DNA of 64,000 bases from Dermatemys mawii (taxonomy: Eukaryota; Chordata; Testudines; Dermatemydidae), in assembly GCA_007922305.1 (NCBI GenBank), contig ML677364.1, positions 22,613,326 to 22,677,325 on the forward strand. The letters are read 5' to 3'. Of this stretch, positions 22,560-33,250 are shown piece by piece; within the stretch, counting starts at the first letter, position 1; each line of letters begins with the position of its first letter. The notes beneath the pieces are model-generated. The model saw only the letters and a list, made by a program, of their open reading frames with translations, did no database searches and was not told the origin of the DNA. A program made the position numbers and the translations under genes.

Positions 22560-24270
22560 ATGATGCACATGCAGGAGAGCTTGGATTGCATGACAGTCCA
22601 GCCCTCAGGGGAGTTAGATTGCTCAGTGGACTAAATCAACAACTGTAAAATAAACTTTAGCTTCTTCCTTAAGGAGCAAACCTAAATCAACCCAGCACCC
22701 AGTCCCAGAATAAAAGATCTAATCTTACTGGAGGTAAGAGATTAGAGAGTGATTAATGAGGGTGGTGGTTATCAGGATGGTACAGTTTGTGTACCGGAGG
22801 CCCTCATAGCCCAAGTATAACCTTTGATGAATGGAAAAAGCAAAGGGAGAAGGAATTATATAGAGAGATTACATAAGCATGGAGGAATGAGGGTCTAACT
22901 CAGAACTGGCTGTCCTAATTCTTCAATTAAGGAAATCTGGTCTCTTGTGCGGAGGAGACTAGGGTGAAATGGAGAGAGAAACACCCTTAAATGGGATCCA
23001 TCCTCCGATAGAATTGAGGGAAGGCAATCATTCCTGTGCCCCAAGGTAGTCACTCCAGGAAATGAATAAGGTTAAGAGACATTGTCTGTGATGATAGGGG
23101 GTTTAATCATTAGAAATATTGGTAGCTGGCTATGTAGAGACCATGAGAACTATAATGTCCAGCTTAGCTCCTGAGGTCCCAAGTTCAATATAACAACTTT
23201 CAATAGCATTGTCTACATTTTCTTTAAGAATATCCCCTTTACTCCCTTTACTTTTTGACAAGAAAAAAATAATTCAGTTATATAACAGAGCTTTTAGAGC
23301 TTTTCAAAGTTTTTTGTTCCTCTCCCCGGCTTCTCTTTACAAGAGATCTGTAATTCTCATCTATTAGTTGTTTAGATACATTTTGTTTGTCCAAGAGATC
23401 CAGAAACGACATTGACAAATCTACAGGAAACAGACAGTATTCTCATATCATATGGGCAGACTATACAATGATTGTAACTCTATTCAAAATCAATATGAGT
23501 GATCCTATAGAAAAAGACCTGGAGACTAACTCCCTAATGTTCCATTACTATGGATGCTACCAAACAGAAACTAAGTGCTATTTTGATGCTAATGGTAGAG
23601 ATTAAAAGACACCAAAGTGCATTATTCTCTTTTCCTTCAGTCTTCTTTTTATAGGTGTACACAATGTTCTGCTCAGAATGGCAGTCTGCTTTCAAGGAAG
23701 AACATTCTTTTTCCATGTATAGGTAACGAAGTCCACCTCCCTGGCAAATTTTCAGAATGTTATCATTGCTTTTGGTGGCCTAGAACAGGAGGTTTAGAAG
23801 GGAGGCCTGCAATGACTTGTTTTTACCTCCAAACCAAGTTCAGAGTCCCTATTGCAAAAATGTCATCTCTAGTGCAAGAATACCTTTTAGTAAAGTTTTT
23901 TGAAATCTAAGTATTATCTTCTTTACACTTTTATTATTTCTCCTGGCTGATATAAATATGAATAGAGACAATTCATCTGTAGAGTCTCTGGTACAACTAA
24001 CTTCCCTCACTGTATCCCTGTGCCTCATGTTGGACTTGTCTGCCTGACAGGGAGATATTGCAGCAAATTTTTCATTACCTATTACTTTAAAGTAGACTGA
24101 GGGCTTGGTTCAGTGTTTAAGCCTGCCCCTCCACCAGCATATAGACTACCATCGTAACAGCAGCACTGCTCTCTCATGTGAGTGAAGCACCAGCTGCTCA
24201 TTGTAATACCAACACTGAGCACTGGTGTCCAGGTGGAGCCTTAAGTACATGGGAAGTAGGGACATGTTAA
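22560..24270. other. Intergenic, no gene recognised
   Basis: AT-rich sequence with one 72-codon frame at 23387-23605 that has no recognisable domain, signal peptide or splice context. I see nothing supportable as a gene. Confidence 0.35.
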
Positions 24271-24274
24271 CTCC

Positions 24275-24400
24275 ATGTTACTGAAGAGGAACTGAGACAG
24301 ATTGAGAGACGTGCCCAAGGTCACACAAAGTCTGTGGCAGAGCTATGAATTATACCCCTATCTCCTGAGTCCTAGTCCAATGCCTACAAGACAATTCTTT
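24275..24400 (-). repeat. MIR SINE
   Basis: Shows gaggaactgagacag, gtgcccaaggtcacaca and tctcctgagtcctagtcc, MIR landmarks in reverse orientation, diverged. Confidence 0.7.
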
Positions 24401-26475
24401 CTCTAGGACACTAAAATGACAATCAAGAAACCACCACCACAGTCTGACAACATGCTGTCATTTAATGGAGGAGCTGCCACCAACTGACCAAGCCTTCAAC
24501 TAGTTTTCCTGCAAGCCACTGAGCATAGATCCCAGGCAGCGAGATATGGGGCAGAGCCAGAGTGGCACAATGAGAGAGAAGTTCACGAGAGGCTCAAGTG
24601 TGAACACACACCCCCACACACACACACCCCCACCCTCTTTCTCTGCATAAGGGTCTGCGACAGAAGTTCAGATTGAATAGAGTTTGCCAAGTCTGTACCT
24701 GCATTTCCTTCCATGCAGCTTTACTCGTATATTTGTATGAAGCTCACTAACTGTGAAGTATAGTCTCTCTTTCCCTGAGCAACCTGCTCTGCTTCCACAT
24801 GATCTTTCCTCAGAGAGCAACACCTTTCTTTTAAGGGATTGAGCCTAAATAGGCTCAGCTGCATTTAATTAGCTCTCTGTTGGCAGAACCTCGGAATTGT
24901 GCTGACAGTTAACCCCTGAATCCCCAGGCCGTTGGCTAGTTCAGCATGGCTTCCTCCCAACAGGCAGCAGTGGAATGAATGTCGCAGGGCTCTGAGGAGC
25001 CTTCCAGGGGGTGCCAAAGCCTCTGCACAAGTATGAAATAAATGACAACGCAGAAGTCTTTTGGTGTTAGGAAATAGCTTTAGCCTCTCAGTTCATCCAT
25101 CTGGGCAAAGTCAAAGGAGTGAGTCAGCATCAGGAACTTGCATTAGAGTAGAAAAGAAAAATAAACATTTTCTAGCATATGCTGTTACCAACATTTCCTG
25201 TAGCTAGCTAGGAATGGTGTGGGAAGAAGACAGAAGGGAGTGCAGGTGGGTTGCTGATTGATAAAAGGGGAAATAACTGAAAAGAGAGGGCAGAGTGGAA
25301 TGTTGAAGCATGGAATCCACGTGTTTTGGCATACCATCTCTCTCTCCCCCTCATATTCCATCACGGGCTCAGAGAGGGTGTGAATGTATTTGTATAATTC
25401 ATTGCAAGAATAAATGGCTCCTTCTCTGAGGCCTGCCTGTCAGAGATGTGCCCACAGTTTTGGCATTGATTTATTCTGAAAAAACATACTCAAGGTTGAG
25501 CCTGAACATCAACGATTTCCAGTCATTGCTTAGTCAAATCCCGCCCTTGTGATGGGCTGGTGGAAGGTTTTCCTTCCATAGCATGCTATGAGGTGCTGTG
25601 GAAGATTATCACAGACTTTCTTCTTTCTGTCTCATTTCCTAATTCTCCTGTTTGACTGGTTTTTTTTGTTCTCTTTTTTCTTCTTTTGTTCTTTTTGGCT
25701 TGCTTGCACCCAGAACTGAATAATAAATAAAATATTTAAAGAAAAGGGTAAATCTTGCCCTTTTTCAGTTTTTTCTTAGAACGCATTCTTGTTGCCCTAT
25801 GTCACATCCTCTCGAGTTTCACATAATTTTTCCAGTGAAAAGATGACCCAAACTGAACAGAATATGTTGGATCACTGCAAAAATTCCGCTGTTTAGATTT
25901 GTATTCTGACCCTCCCTTTAGCTCTTTAAAAAGAGTATGCTGGATAATAGATATTTTTAATACATGTTTCCTTTGATGGAAGTTACTATTTTACATATAA
26001 CTACTTTAAAACTGCATTTTTCATCTTCTGGCACAGGAAGGCACAGAACAAAAAAATGTTTGTATCAGTGCTGCAGAGAGAGATTAGATAACTTTAAAGG
26101 GTTTTATTATGGTCAGTAGAATGTCAGTTCTGTGAATTTGGTGAAATCCAAAGGTCAGATATGACACCTGAGGTTTGACTTCAGCAAAAAGTTATCTTGG
26201 TAGAAAAATTAGTACTGAATTTATTAAGTCAGCAGAGAGGATAAGGTCTCTGAGTGAAAATAAAATAAAAGCCCTTGTCCCTAGATGCTTTCATTTATAA
26301 GAACTTTTGGTTATCCACATTAATTTAATTTGAATAAAATAGTTCTTACTAGAGAGATGATGAATCATTGATTCCAGAACCACTTGTATGAGATCCTTCC
26401 CTTTCCAGTCTTCCACTGAAGACTGGAAATATTCCCGGTCCTACCAAACTGTTTTTTAAGGCATTAACTGGGGTT
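24401..26475. other. Intergenic, no gene recognised
   Basis: Contains a CA-rich microsatellite around 24604-24635 and otherwise unremarkable AT-rich sequence. Confidence 0.35.
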
Positions 26476-26477
26476 GA

Positions 26478-26670
26478 TCATAGAATATCAGGGTTGGAAG
26501 GGACCTCAGGAGATCATCTAGTCCAACCCCCTGCTCAAAGCAGGACCAATCCCCACTTAAATCATCCAACAGATTTTTGCCTCATATTCCTAAACAGCCC
26601 CATTAAGGATTGAGCTCACAACGCTGGGTTTAGCAAGCTAATGCTCAAATCACTGAGCTATCCCTCCCCC
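26478..26670 (-). repeat. CR1 tail joined to tRNA-like SINE segment
   Basis: The left part is the CR1 3' hallmark (cagggttggaagggacctca, tctagtccaaccccctgctc). It passes into cctaaacagccccattaag and then gctgggtttagcaagctaa and atcactgagctat. The minus strand reads atagctcagtgat (A-box-like) and gttgtgagctcaat (B-box-like). I remember this composite as a recurrent turtle repeat. Confidence 0.75.
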
Positions 26671-26688
26671 ATAAGATTAGTGTTGGCT

Positions 26689-26770
26689 TATAGTCAGCAG
26701 GATCTGAACCTGTGCAGGGAGGCACCAATGGATTTCTAGTTGATTGCCTTAACCACTTGGCCACAACTCC
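26689..26770 (-). tRNA. tRNA-Ser(AGA)-like sequence, probably a pseudogene
   Basis: Read on the minus strand, 82 bases follow the vertebrate tRNA-Ser layout: GTGGCCAAGTGGTTAAGGC (D region), ACTAGAAATCCATTG (anticodon AGA), a long variable arm, and GCACAGGTTCAGATCCTG (T arm). The length matches tRNA-Ser. The 5' acceptor strand GGAGTTG pairs imperfectly with TGACTAT, the anticodon stem is broken on its 5' side (TCAA against TCCA), and the T loop departs from TTCGAAT. It is therefore most likely a decayed gene or a tRNA-derived retrocopy. Confidence 0.6.
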
Positions 26771-27880
26771 TAAGCTCTACCAAACTTGCAATCTTGGGTG
26801 CCAAAAACTAGGCACTTAAATCCAGACTAAGACACCTAAATGGCTCAAATGTCTGAAAATTAGGCCACTTATTTAGGTGCCTAAATACACCTTTAATATG
26901 AAGGCACCCATATTGAAAACTGTGGTCTCCATCTGAGGCCACTTGACCTGAGTCTCAGTAGGACTGCTAAAAGTGGTGGAGAACAGCATGACAAAGGAAC
27001 TGCAACTGTGAAACTTCTTAGTGGTGCATTTAGGTTCTCATGCCCATTGCCATGGTATCTGAGCCCATTTGGCGGAAGACCTAGCCATTTAAAAACAACT
27101 ATGGTTTAAAATAAGGCGTGGTTTAGAATAGGGTTTTTTATGGACTCTGTGCAATATAATTTTTAAAGTTTATATTTGGCAACTAGATACTGTACTGACA
27201 GATTCCCTAGAGATGCACTCACATGTAGTAATTTGTGTAAACGGTGCTTCCTCCTACCTTCCGTTTTGGTACTATCATCAATTTCCCCAGCTCTAACTGA
27301 GGTAAGCCCCCTTTCCCCCCAATCCTTGCCCCCCAACTGTCAATGAGAGACTTGATCCCTCTTGCTGATAAATCTATATGTGTCCATGGCAGAATAAACT
27401 CTGTTACATCTGATTTTCTAACCACTACACTGTCTAAATTGCAAACAATGTCCATGAACTACTCACACAGAAAAGCTGGCCAGTTTCATGCTGCTAATAG
27501 AACCCAGACTGCAGGTTTAATAGAGAGTACACCTGGAAGAGGTGATGGGATGCAGCAAGGCAAGCTCATAAAAACCCCTGCCCTGCTGGTGCAGGACAAC
27601 AAGAGTTATCAGCCTCCCCATTCCCTGCTTCACAATGCCCTGGCCTGGTTGCCACCATCTCTCTCTTTTCCTAAGATTTTTCTGTCTCTGTTCTACTTTT
27701 TCTTTTCTCCTTTTGATTTTTCTTTTTTATGCCTTTTTCTCCCTTGTTCCCTGGTTTTCCTTCTAGCTTGGCCCACTCACTAGAACTGTGTCTACACTGA
27801 ACTTTTTCTTATAGTCTTCCACCAACACACGCAGTACTAGTGTAGACAGAAAGCCAATGTTCTTCTCACAACATCAGCTA
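26771..27880. other. Intergenic, no gene recognised
   Basis: A 146-codon frame at 27343-27783 ends in a low-complexity phenylalanine/leucine run from a T-rich tract and has no domain. A short element with tgtctacact and agtgtagaca (27790-27850) looks like a deleted MITE. Confidence 0.35.
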
Positions 27881-27884
27881 ACTG

Positions 27885-28180
27885 AGGCCTGATCCATACT
27901 ACAGAGTTAGGTCAGTGTAAGCCACCTTGCATTGACCTTGTTGCACAGGTGTGGGAAACAGAGGTGCTGAGGTCCTGGCTGTCGCCCCACACCCAAGGCT
28001 CTGAGGCCACCTCGTGCCCCAAGCTTTGCTCCCAGCTTTAGCTCTGGGGGTTGGCGGCATGGACTGGAGTAAGGAGGCTGGCTTTCAGCTCCCGCACTAT
28101 TAAAAGGTTCCAGTTGTGCATATGTCTACACTTAACTTTGGCTACAATTGATGTAAGCGTCCCATTATGGCAACCCAGTT
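27885..28180 (+). mobile_element. Left part of a decayed Harbinger-type transposon
   Basis: Begins aggcctgatccatactac and gttaggtcagtgtaagcc, resembling the terminal sequences of the MITEs at 15930 and 16255. The element is interrupted at 28181 by a solo LTR and resumes at 29414. Family assignment is by resemblance to turtle elements known to me and by the MYB/SANT-like remnant in the right part. Confidence 0.55.
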
Positions 28181-29413
28181 GTGACATTACACTCCATATT
28201 CTTTATGATATGGATATGACATAATTGAGATTTACTTTATGCAAGATGGCTTATGTAAGGTATCATTGGAAAGATTATGAATGTGATTGTGATTCTTCAA
28301 TTTGTATGCCTGTATCATTTCCATATCTGAAATTAAGAAGATTAACTATGTATCAGTATTTCAAATGGATTACTTCCGGTGTCACCCCCCCAACTAGTCC
28401 TTCAGGTACAGCAACGAGACAGTGCTAATGGCCTATTAGCAAAGACAATGGACTGTAAAAGAGCTTAGTCTGCCTGTGGATGAGCCTACAAGCAATGGCT
28501 GCCACAGCCCTGCAGAGACACTGGTCCAAGTCACCTGGTACTGGATTCCCCTCCCGCCTTTTGGAATGCAATTGTTTTTCCACTGGATGGCAAAGGGTTC
28601 CTGCCATACACAAGAGCTATATAAGGCAGGGGAGTGACATCATCATGGTTCTCCTCTGCCTCTCCACCCAAAGAGACACTGAAAAACACCTGGAAGCAAG
28701 AACTGAACTAGGGGGAGAAGGAGTGAGCCCAAGCTGGAAGGGCATCTAGACTGTGCGCATCAATACTTGAGGTTTCAAGTTGCAGACCAGTGCAGCTGCT
28801 TTTCAAGACATTCTGTAATCTGCCTGCAACAATACCGAGGATGATAACTTATTATTTGTAGTCAATTTATTTAGTGAAATAAGCTTAGTTTCCGTGTTTT
28901 GTTTTATTTGCTTAGTAATCTGCTTTGGGTCTGCTGTAATGCATGGCCAGAAACAGTTAAACATCCTGCAAAATAAATGACTCATATTCAGCCCTTGGTA
29001 AATCTAAGTATTGAATTATCCACCAGCTTTGGGGTTTGTCTGCTCCATTGTCTTTGCAGTTCATCCTAAGTAAGTGACCTCAGCTGGCCCCCACTGGGAC
29101 TCCGGTCACATGCATACCTTCCTCCACACTGACAGAGGAGGCGGATTTCATAATATACCTTTGGATCTGCACTCCAAGGGAGATGGGCATCTGAGTGCTG
29201 GGACAAGTCCTTTAAGTAGAGTCTTCCCCGAACTGATCACAGTGTCTGTCTCATTCTGCAGTTGGGTGTGGCCCTGCCTGTGTATGTGCTAGAGGAGGCT
29301 TAATAGCCTGGTTCAGTAAGATAGGTAAAAAGGGTGCCCAGCCTGGCAGAAAAGGCAGGATCAGTGGTATCTCAGCACATCAGGTGGCATCTTAAAGGGG
29401 GGAACCCATCACA
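28181..29413 (+). mobile_element. Solo LTR of an endogenous retrovirus-like element
   Basis: Starts TGTGAC and ends ATCACA (TG...CA with inverted termini). Flanks are ccagt and gcagt, matching at four of five positions as a target duplication. Inside are a TATA box in agctatataaggcag (about 28616-28630) and a candidate poly(A) signal aaataaatga (about 28972), giving + orientation. Length 1233 bp. No gag, pol or env remains between the ends, consistent with recombination between two LTRs. Confidence 0.75.
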
Positions 29414-31030
29414 GCAGTAACACCACCCTTCCGAATGATGTTGCGCTATGGCCAATGAACTGAGGTCAACGCAGTGCAAGCGTAGACACTGTTACCAATG
29501 TCAACCCCAGCAGCTGTCCAACGATGCCTGATGCTGCCCGCTCTGGTTGTAATTGTGAACTCTGCTGCTCAGGGATCACAGAGATTGGAAGCCCCCTTTG
29601 GAATTTTTGAAATACCCTTTCCTGGTTATCCATCTTGGTGAGCAAACCTAGCACCTCTCTGTTGTTGTGAGCAGCTGCTCAGATGATCATATTAACTACA
29701 TACTCCAGACTGCTCCGGCATGGAGTAGACAGAAGATATTAGATCTCTGGGCCTGTGAGGGGAAGAGGCTGTGCAGGCACAGCTATAGACCAGCTGTAGA
29801 AATGTGGAGATCTGTGAGCAGATTGCACAAGAGATGCAGGAGAAGGGCTATGACAAGGATCAGTAGCAATGCCATGTAAAAAGGAAGAAACTTTGGCAGG
29901 CATATGAGAAGAGAGGACAACAGTCAGTCCGGGGCCAAGCCGCAGATCTGCTGCTTTTACAAAGAGCCGCAAGCCGTATTTGCTGGAGACCCAGTCACCA
30001 TGCCACAGACCGCTATGGATTCCTCCGAGGAGCTCAAGACAGACTCCTGCCATGAACAGCGAGTAGGAGGAAGAAGAGGTGGATGGCGGACATGCAATTA
30101 TGGGGGTGCGGGGCCGCGGGGTACAACAATGCCAAGAGCCAGGAGCTGTCTGAGATTCCACCATGGTCCAGTCAGTCCCGGCAGTTGAGTCTGAGCAAGC
30201 CCAAAGCAGGGGAAGGAACTTCAGATAAGCATGTAAATGTATTTCCCATTTCAGTGATGTACTGATGGTGCCCCCAATTTAACAAAAGCCATAGACTTTT
30301 CATTAATTTACTTGTGCTAGAAGAGGTAGTGGTACAACAAAGAGAAGTACAATTGTTGCCTAGTTTTCATTGCCCTGTAGAGTTAGGGATGGGGTCTGTG
30401 CTGAGTAGCTTGTTTATATACGCAGAGGTGTCCCTTCAATCCCCCTGAGAGATCTCAATGAAATGCTCATGGAGGTACTCTGCAGTCCTCTCCCAAAGGC
30501 TTCTAGGGATGGCAGCCTTATTTCTTCCTCTGTGGTAGGACACTTTCCCAGGTCAGTTCATGATAACTTCAGTAGGCACCACTGCAGTAAATAGGCTGGT
30601 GGTGTACGGGCCTGGGTGGCTTCAGGATGCCAGCAGCAGCTGTGCTTTCAGTGCCTTCGTTATCCTCCAGAGTGAAAGATCAGCTGAAATCCCTCCCTCC
30701 CACCCCCCTTTGCAACCGAGTAAGTCCTTCCTCATTTCCCTCCCCCTGGCAGGTCATACTCACCCCTTGGTCCCAGGGCTACTCATTTCTGTCCCACTAG
30801 GAATTGCCAAAACTTTCCAAAAGACAATGCGCTGGATGGTGGCAAGATGCACATTTGGATACTTACCTACGGTTCACCAAACCGTGCATTGACTCCTGGG
30901 AAATACATGCAGCACCGACACAAGGAGCCAAGTATGAACACGCACGAGTGATATACCCACTGCAGCAGCTTTATGCTGATGTAACTTGTGTTGGCCCAAG
31001 TTTGTACCCTAGACGCACCCTACTCTAAGC
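29414..31030 (+). mobile_element. Right part of the decayed Harbinger-type transposon
   Basis: Continues the element cut by the LTR. Contains gaactgaggtcaacgcag, the MYB/SANT-like remnant (29700-30240) and a long tail ending gtaccctagacgcaccctac, similar to the right ends of the nearby MITEs. No intact transposase was seen. Confidence 0.6.
29700..30240 (+). pseudogene. MYB/SANT-like DNA-binding protein remnant from a Harbinger-type element
   Basis: Fragments in order: APAWSRQKILDLW, then a degraded helix region, QSGAKPQICCFYKEPQAVF, GDPVTMPQTAMDSSEE, and in another frame LSEIPPWSSQSRQLS and KAGEGTSDK. These match the pattern of MYB/SANT-like proteins carried by PIF/Harbinger transposons in reptile genomes (AWT..E...L at the start; G.EP..C.FY in the middle), recalled from memory. 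A stop at about 29877 and a frameshift near 30100 disable it. Not a host gene. Confidence 0.7.
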
Positions 31031-31203
31031 AGGGTTACATGACACAAGAGATTAAAAATTCCAGAGGCCAGTCTACAGTCACCCTCTTGGAGGCATCCAC
31101 TGATGACTTCCTGGGTGTGAGCTACATATGCTCTATCAGATTAGTGGACTATTATGGGAGGAGAGAAGCAAACTCTTGGCAAGACCTAAAGCTCTCTGTA
31201 TGA
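31030..31203 (+). pseudogene. Orphan Ig-like half-domain
   Basis: Directly after the right end of the transposon, an open frame encodes STVTLLEASTDDFLGVSYIC followed by SIRLVDYYGRREA and WQDLKLSV, then TGA. The spacing and the TDDF..SYIC motif look like the E-F strands and cysteine of an Ig domain, and the tail like a G strand. No N-terminal half, signal peptide or clear donor is visible. It could be the surviving half of an Ig exon cut by the insertion, or coincidence. I do not name a gene. Confidence 0.3.
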
Positions 31204-32220
31204 GTGCTTCCATTGCAGTGGCCAGTGCTTTACCTGTAATCACAGAAGTGTTGTTAAGTAACATTGGCAGCTGCTAATAGTTGTGTGTTTTGGTTTCTTG
31301 AGTAGTGTCAAAGGGATGGGGGAGAGGACCACTAACATATCCCTTTCTGTTCTACTCTTTGATATTTCTTATGCTGCTTTGAAGCCAAAAAGAGCAAAGT
31401 TAAAAGGAATAGGAAAAAATTAAGTTGTTTGGTAGATTATGTAATATCAGCTATTTCAGGAAACAACAATATTTGGTTTGAGTTTGCTTTGTAGTCATGA
31501 ACACAGAGGTTACTCTCCAAATTCCTCATATTATTTGAATCAATAGTTCAATGGATAGTGAGAATAATGGCAGCTCAAATTGTGATTACAACCAGATTAA
31601 AGCAGTTTTCGGATATAATGTCAGGCAGGTAAAATGCATGAAATCTGAGACCGAATAAATAACTTTTAAGAGTTACAGAAAAGTCTTATGTTCACAAGAA
31701 ACTATTAAGAAATGATCATTGATCTTTATAAGTGTGACCTTTAAACATCTTACCAGTTTTGCCATGTCCCTTTCCATACTCCCACTCCTCTCTTACTGTA
31801 AGAACCACTATTTCCTCCCTGAGTTGCTGAACGCAGAGTTTTTTCAATGTCAATAGAAAAATGGTATTTAAAACATTATTTTCACCCACAGGAAAAAAAA
31901 TGGTTACCCTAGAGTTCAGGTTGCACAAATGTGTTTCCTTTCGGCGCCAACACTAAAATTGACAGACAATCACCAATTAAGGCAATTTTAATATCCAGAT
32001 GGATCTCTGCAGAGCTCGACAACAAACGCCAACACAAAACCAGCTAATGTGCAGCATGGACCCAATGCCTCACAGGCCCTCTCAAAACTACAACCTAGAT
32101 TAAGATGGTTCCCAGAAAGACAGGTGTAAAATCTGTAATGTGTTGTTTGTACATGAAGAAGTGGAAAACTGGAGTCAAGGCTGGGTGTTTGAAAATCACC
32201 CTTAATAAAAATAACTTAAG
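31204..32220. other. Intergenic, no gene recognised
   Basis: AT-rich single-copy sequence; no exon, RNA or repeat recognised. Confidence 0.35.
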
Positions 32221-32224
32221 AAAG

Positions 32225-32540
32225 AGACAAAGTAGGTGAGGTAATATCTTTTATTGGACCAACTTCTTGTGGTGGAAGAGACAAGCTTTTGAGTTTCGCA
32301 GAGCTCTTCTTCAGGGCCGGAGAAGGTAAAGTTAGCTAACCAGAGTGTCTAAGCTAAATACAAGTTGGACCAATTGTTAGGTGTTCACACATGCTTCAGG
32401 AGACCAGTTAAAATGTAGGGTTAGCAGGCAATCGGGTGTGTTACAAATTGTGGTAATGAGCCATAAAATCTCTGTCTCTCTTAAACCCATGGTTTGTAGT
32501 CTCCAGCAGTGTCTTGAATGTAAGTTCCCAGGCCCATAGT
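32225..32540. mobile_element. Penelope-like retroelement fragment, copy A
   Basis: Contains ggtaatatcttttattgg, accaacttct, gagacaagcttttgag and agctcttcttcagg, followed by ttgtagtctccagcagtg and aatgtaagttcccaggcc. I recall these as the end of turtle Penelope-type repeats. A second copy of the first part lies at 56088-56190. Confidence 0.7.
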
Positions 32541-32840
32541 TGGAATGTGATGGCTGGAATGGATGTGCAGGATTAAGTGGGGCAAGGAGTAGGAGTGCCA
32601 GAAGCTCACTAGTTGGGGTGGGATGGGGGTGCCGCTTGGCTCCACCAGCACCCAGACCATGGCCCGGCCTCCCCACTCCACTCCTGCCCCTGAGGCCTTG
32701 CCTGTGCACCACCCTGAGGCCCTGCCCCCTCTTTGCCTCTTCCCTCACCCCGCAAAGCCCTGCCTGCTTCTTGCTCCTCTCTTCCCTTTCCCCACTCATC
32801 TCATCGCTCTCCCTTAAAGCAGGTAAAAAGTGATGGGACG
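32541..32840. repeat. C/T-rich low-complexity block
   Basis: Imperfect repetition of ccctgccc and cctcttccct-like strings. It resembles the pyrimidine-rich blocks at 36900-37170 and 58490-58720, which may belong to one GC-rich repeat family. Overlapping proline-rich reading frames here are compositional. Confidence 0.5.
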
Positions 32841-32964
32841 AACCATAACCTCCTGGTCTCCCATGTTCTGACACGCCGGTGAGGAATCGTCCAGGACTCG
32901 GCTGCTTAGTTCTGTTTGCAAGTCATTGTTTTCTTCTGCATCTTCCATATCTCATCATTTATTT

Positions 32965-33065
32965 TGTATTGTGATGGATCTAGAGGCCCCAGCCCAACTG
33001 TGCTAAGAACCGTACAAATATATAACAAAAAGATGGTGCCTGTCCCAGAGAGCTTATAAATTAAA
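32965..33065 (+). repeat. Interspersed repeat sharing a core with 5405-5535
   Basis: Ordered blocks ctagaggccccagccc, tgtgctaagaaccgtaca, aacaaaaagatggtgcc and gagcttataa match the copy in the IL1RL2 intron. Confidence 0.6.
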
Positions 33066-33088
33066 TATCATCCCCGCCCCCACGCACA

Positions 33089-33250
33089 GATCATAGACTC
33101 AGATTTTAAGGCCAGAAAGAACCACTAGGATCCTTTAGTCTGACCTCCTGTGTAATTCAGACAATAGGCCTATGACTTCTGTGTGGGCCAGACCATGTCT
33201 GTTAGAAAGTCATCCAGTCTTGTTAAGCCTCCAGAGATGAATCAGTCTGA
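33089..33250 (-). mobile_element. CR1-like LINE 3' fragment
   Basis: Starts atcatagactcagatttta and aaggccagaaagaac, then tagtctgacctcctgtgta, the reversed CR1 3' tail of a diverged subfamily. Confidence 0.75.

Noticed and set aside
22094..22648. 184-codon + strand frame
   Set aside because: Runs from a CR1 tail into a GC-rich hAT MITE; a chance fusion of two repeats.
23387..23605. 72-codon frame checked as a possible Ig exon for the orphan signal exon
   Set aside because: Lacks the Cys/Trp/Cys spacing of an Ig fold and has no convincing acceptor and donor pair.
32377..32874. 165-codon minus-strand frame
   Set aside because: Spans the Penelope fragment and the C-rich block; no domain.
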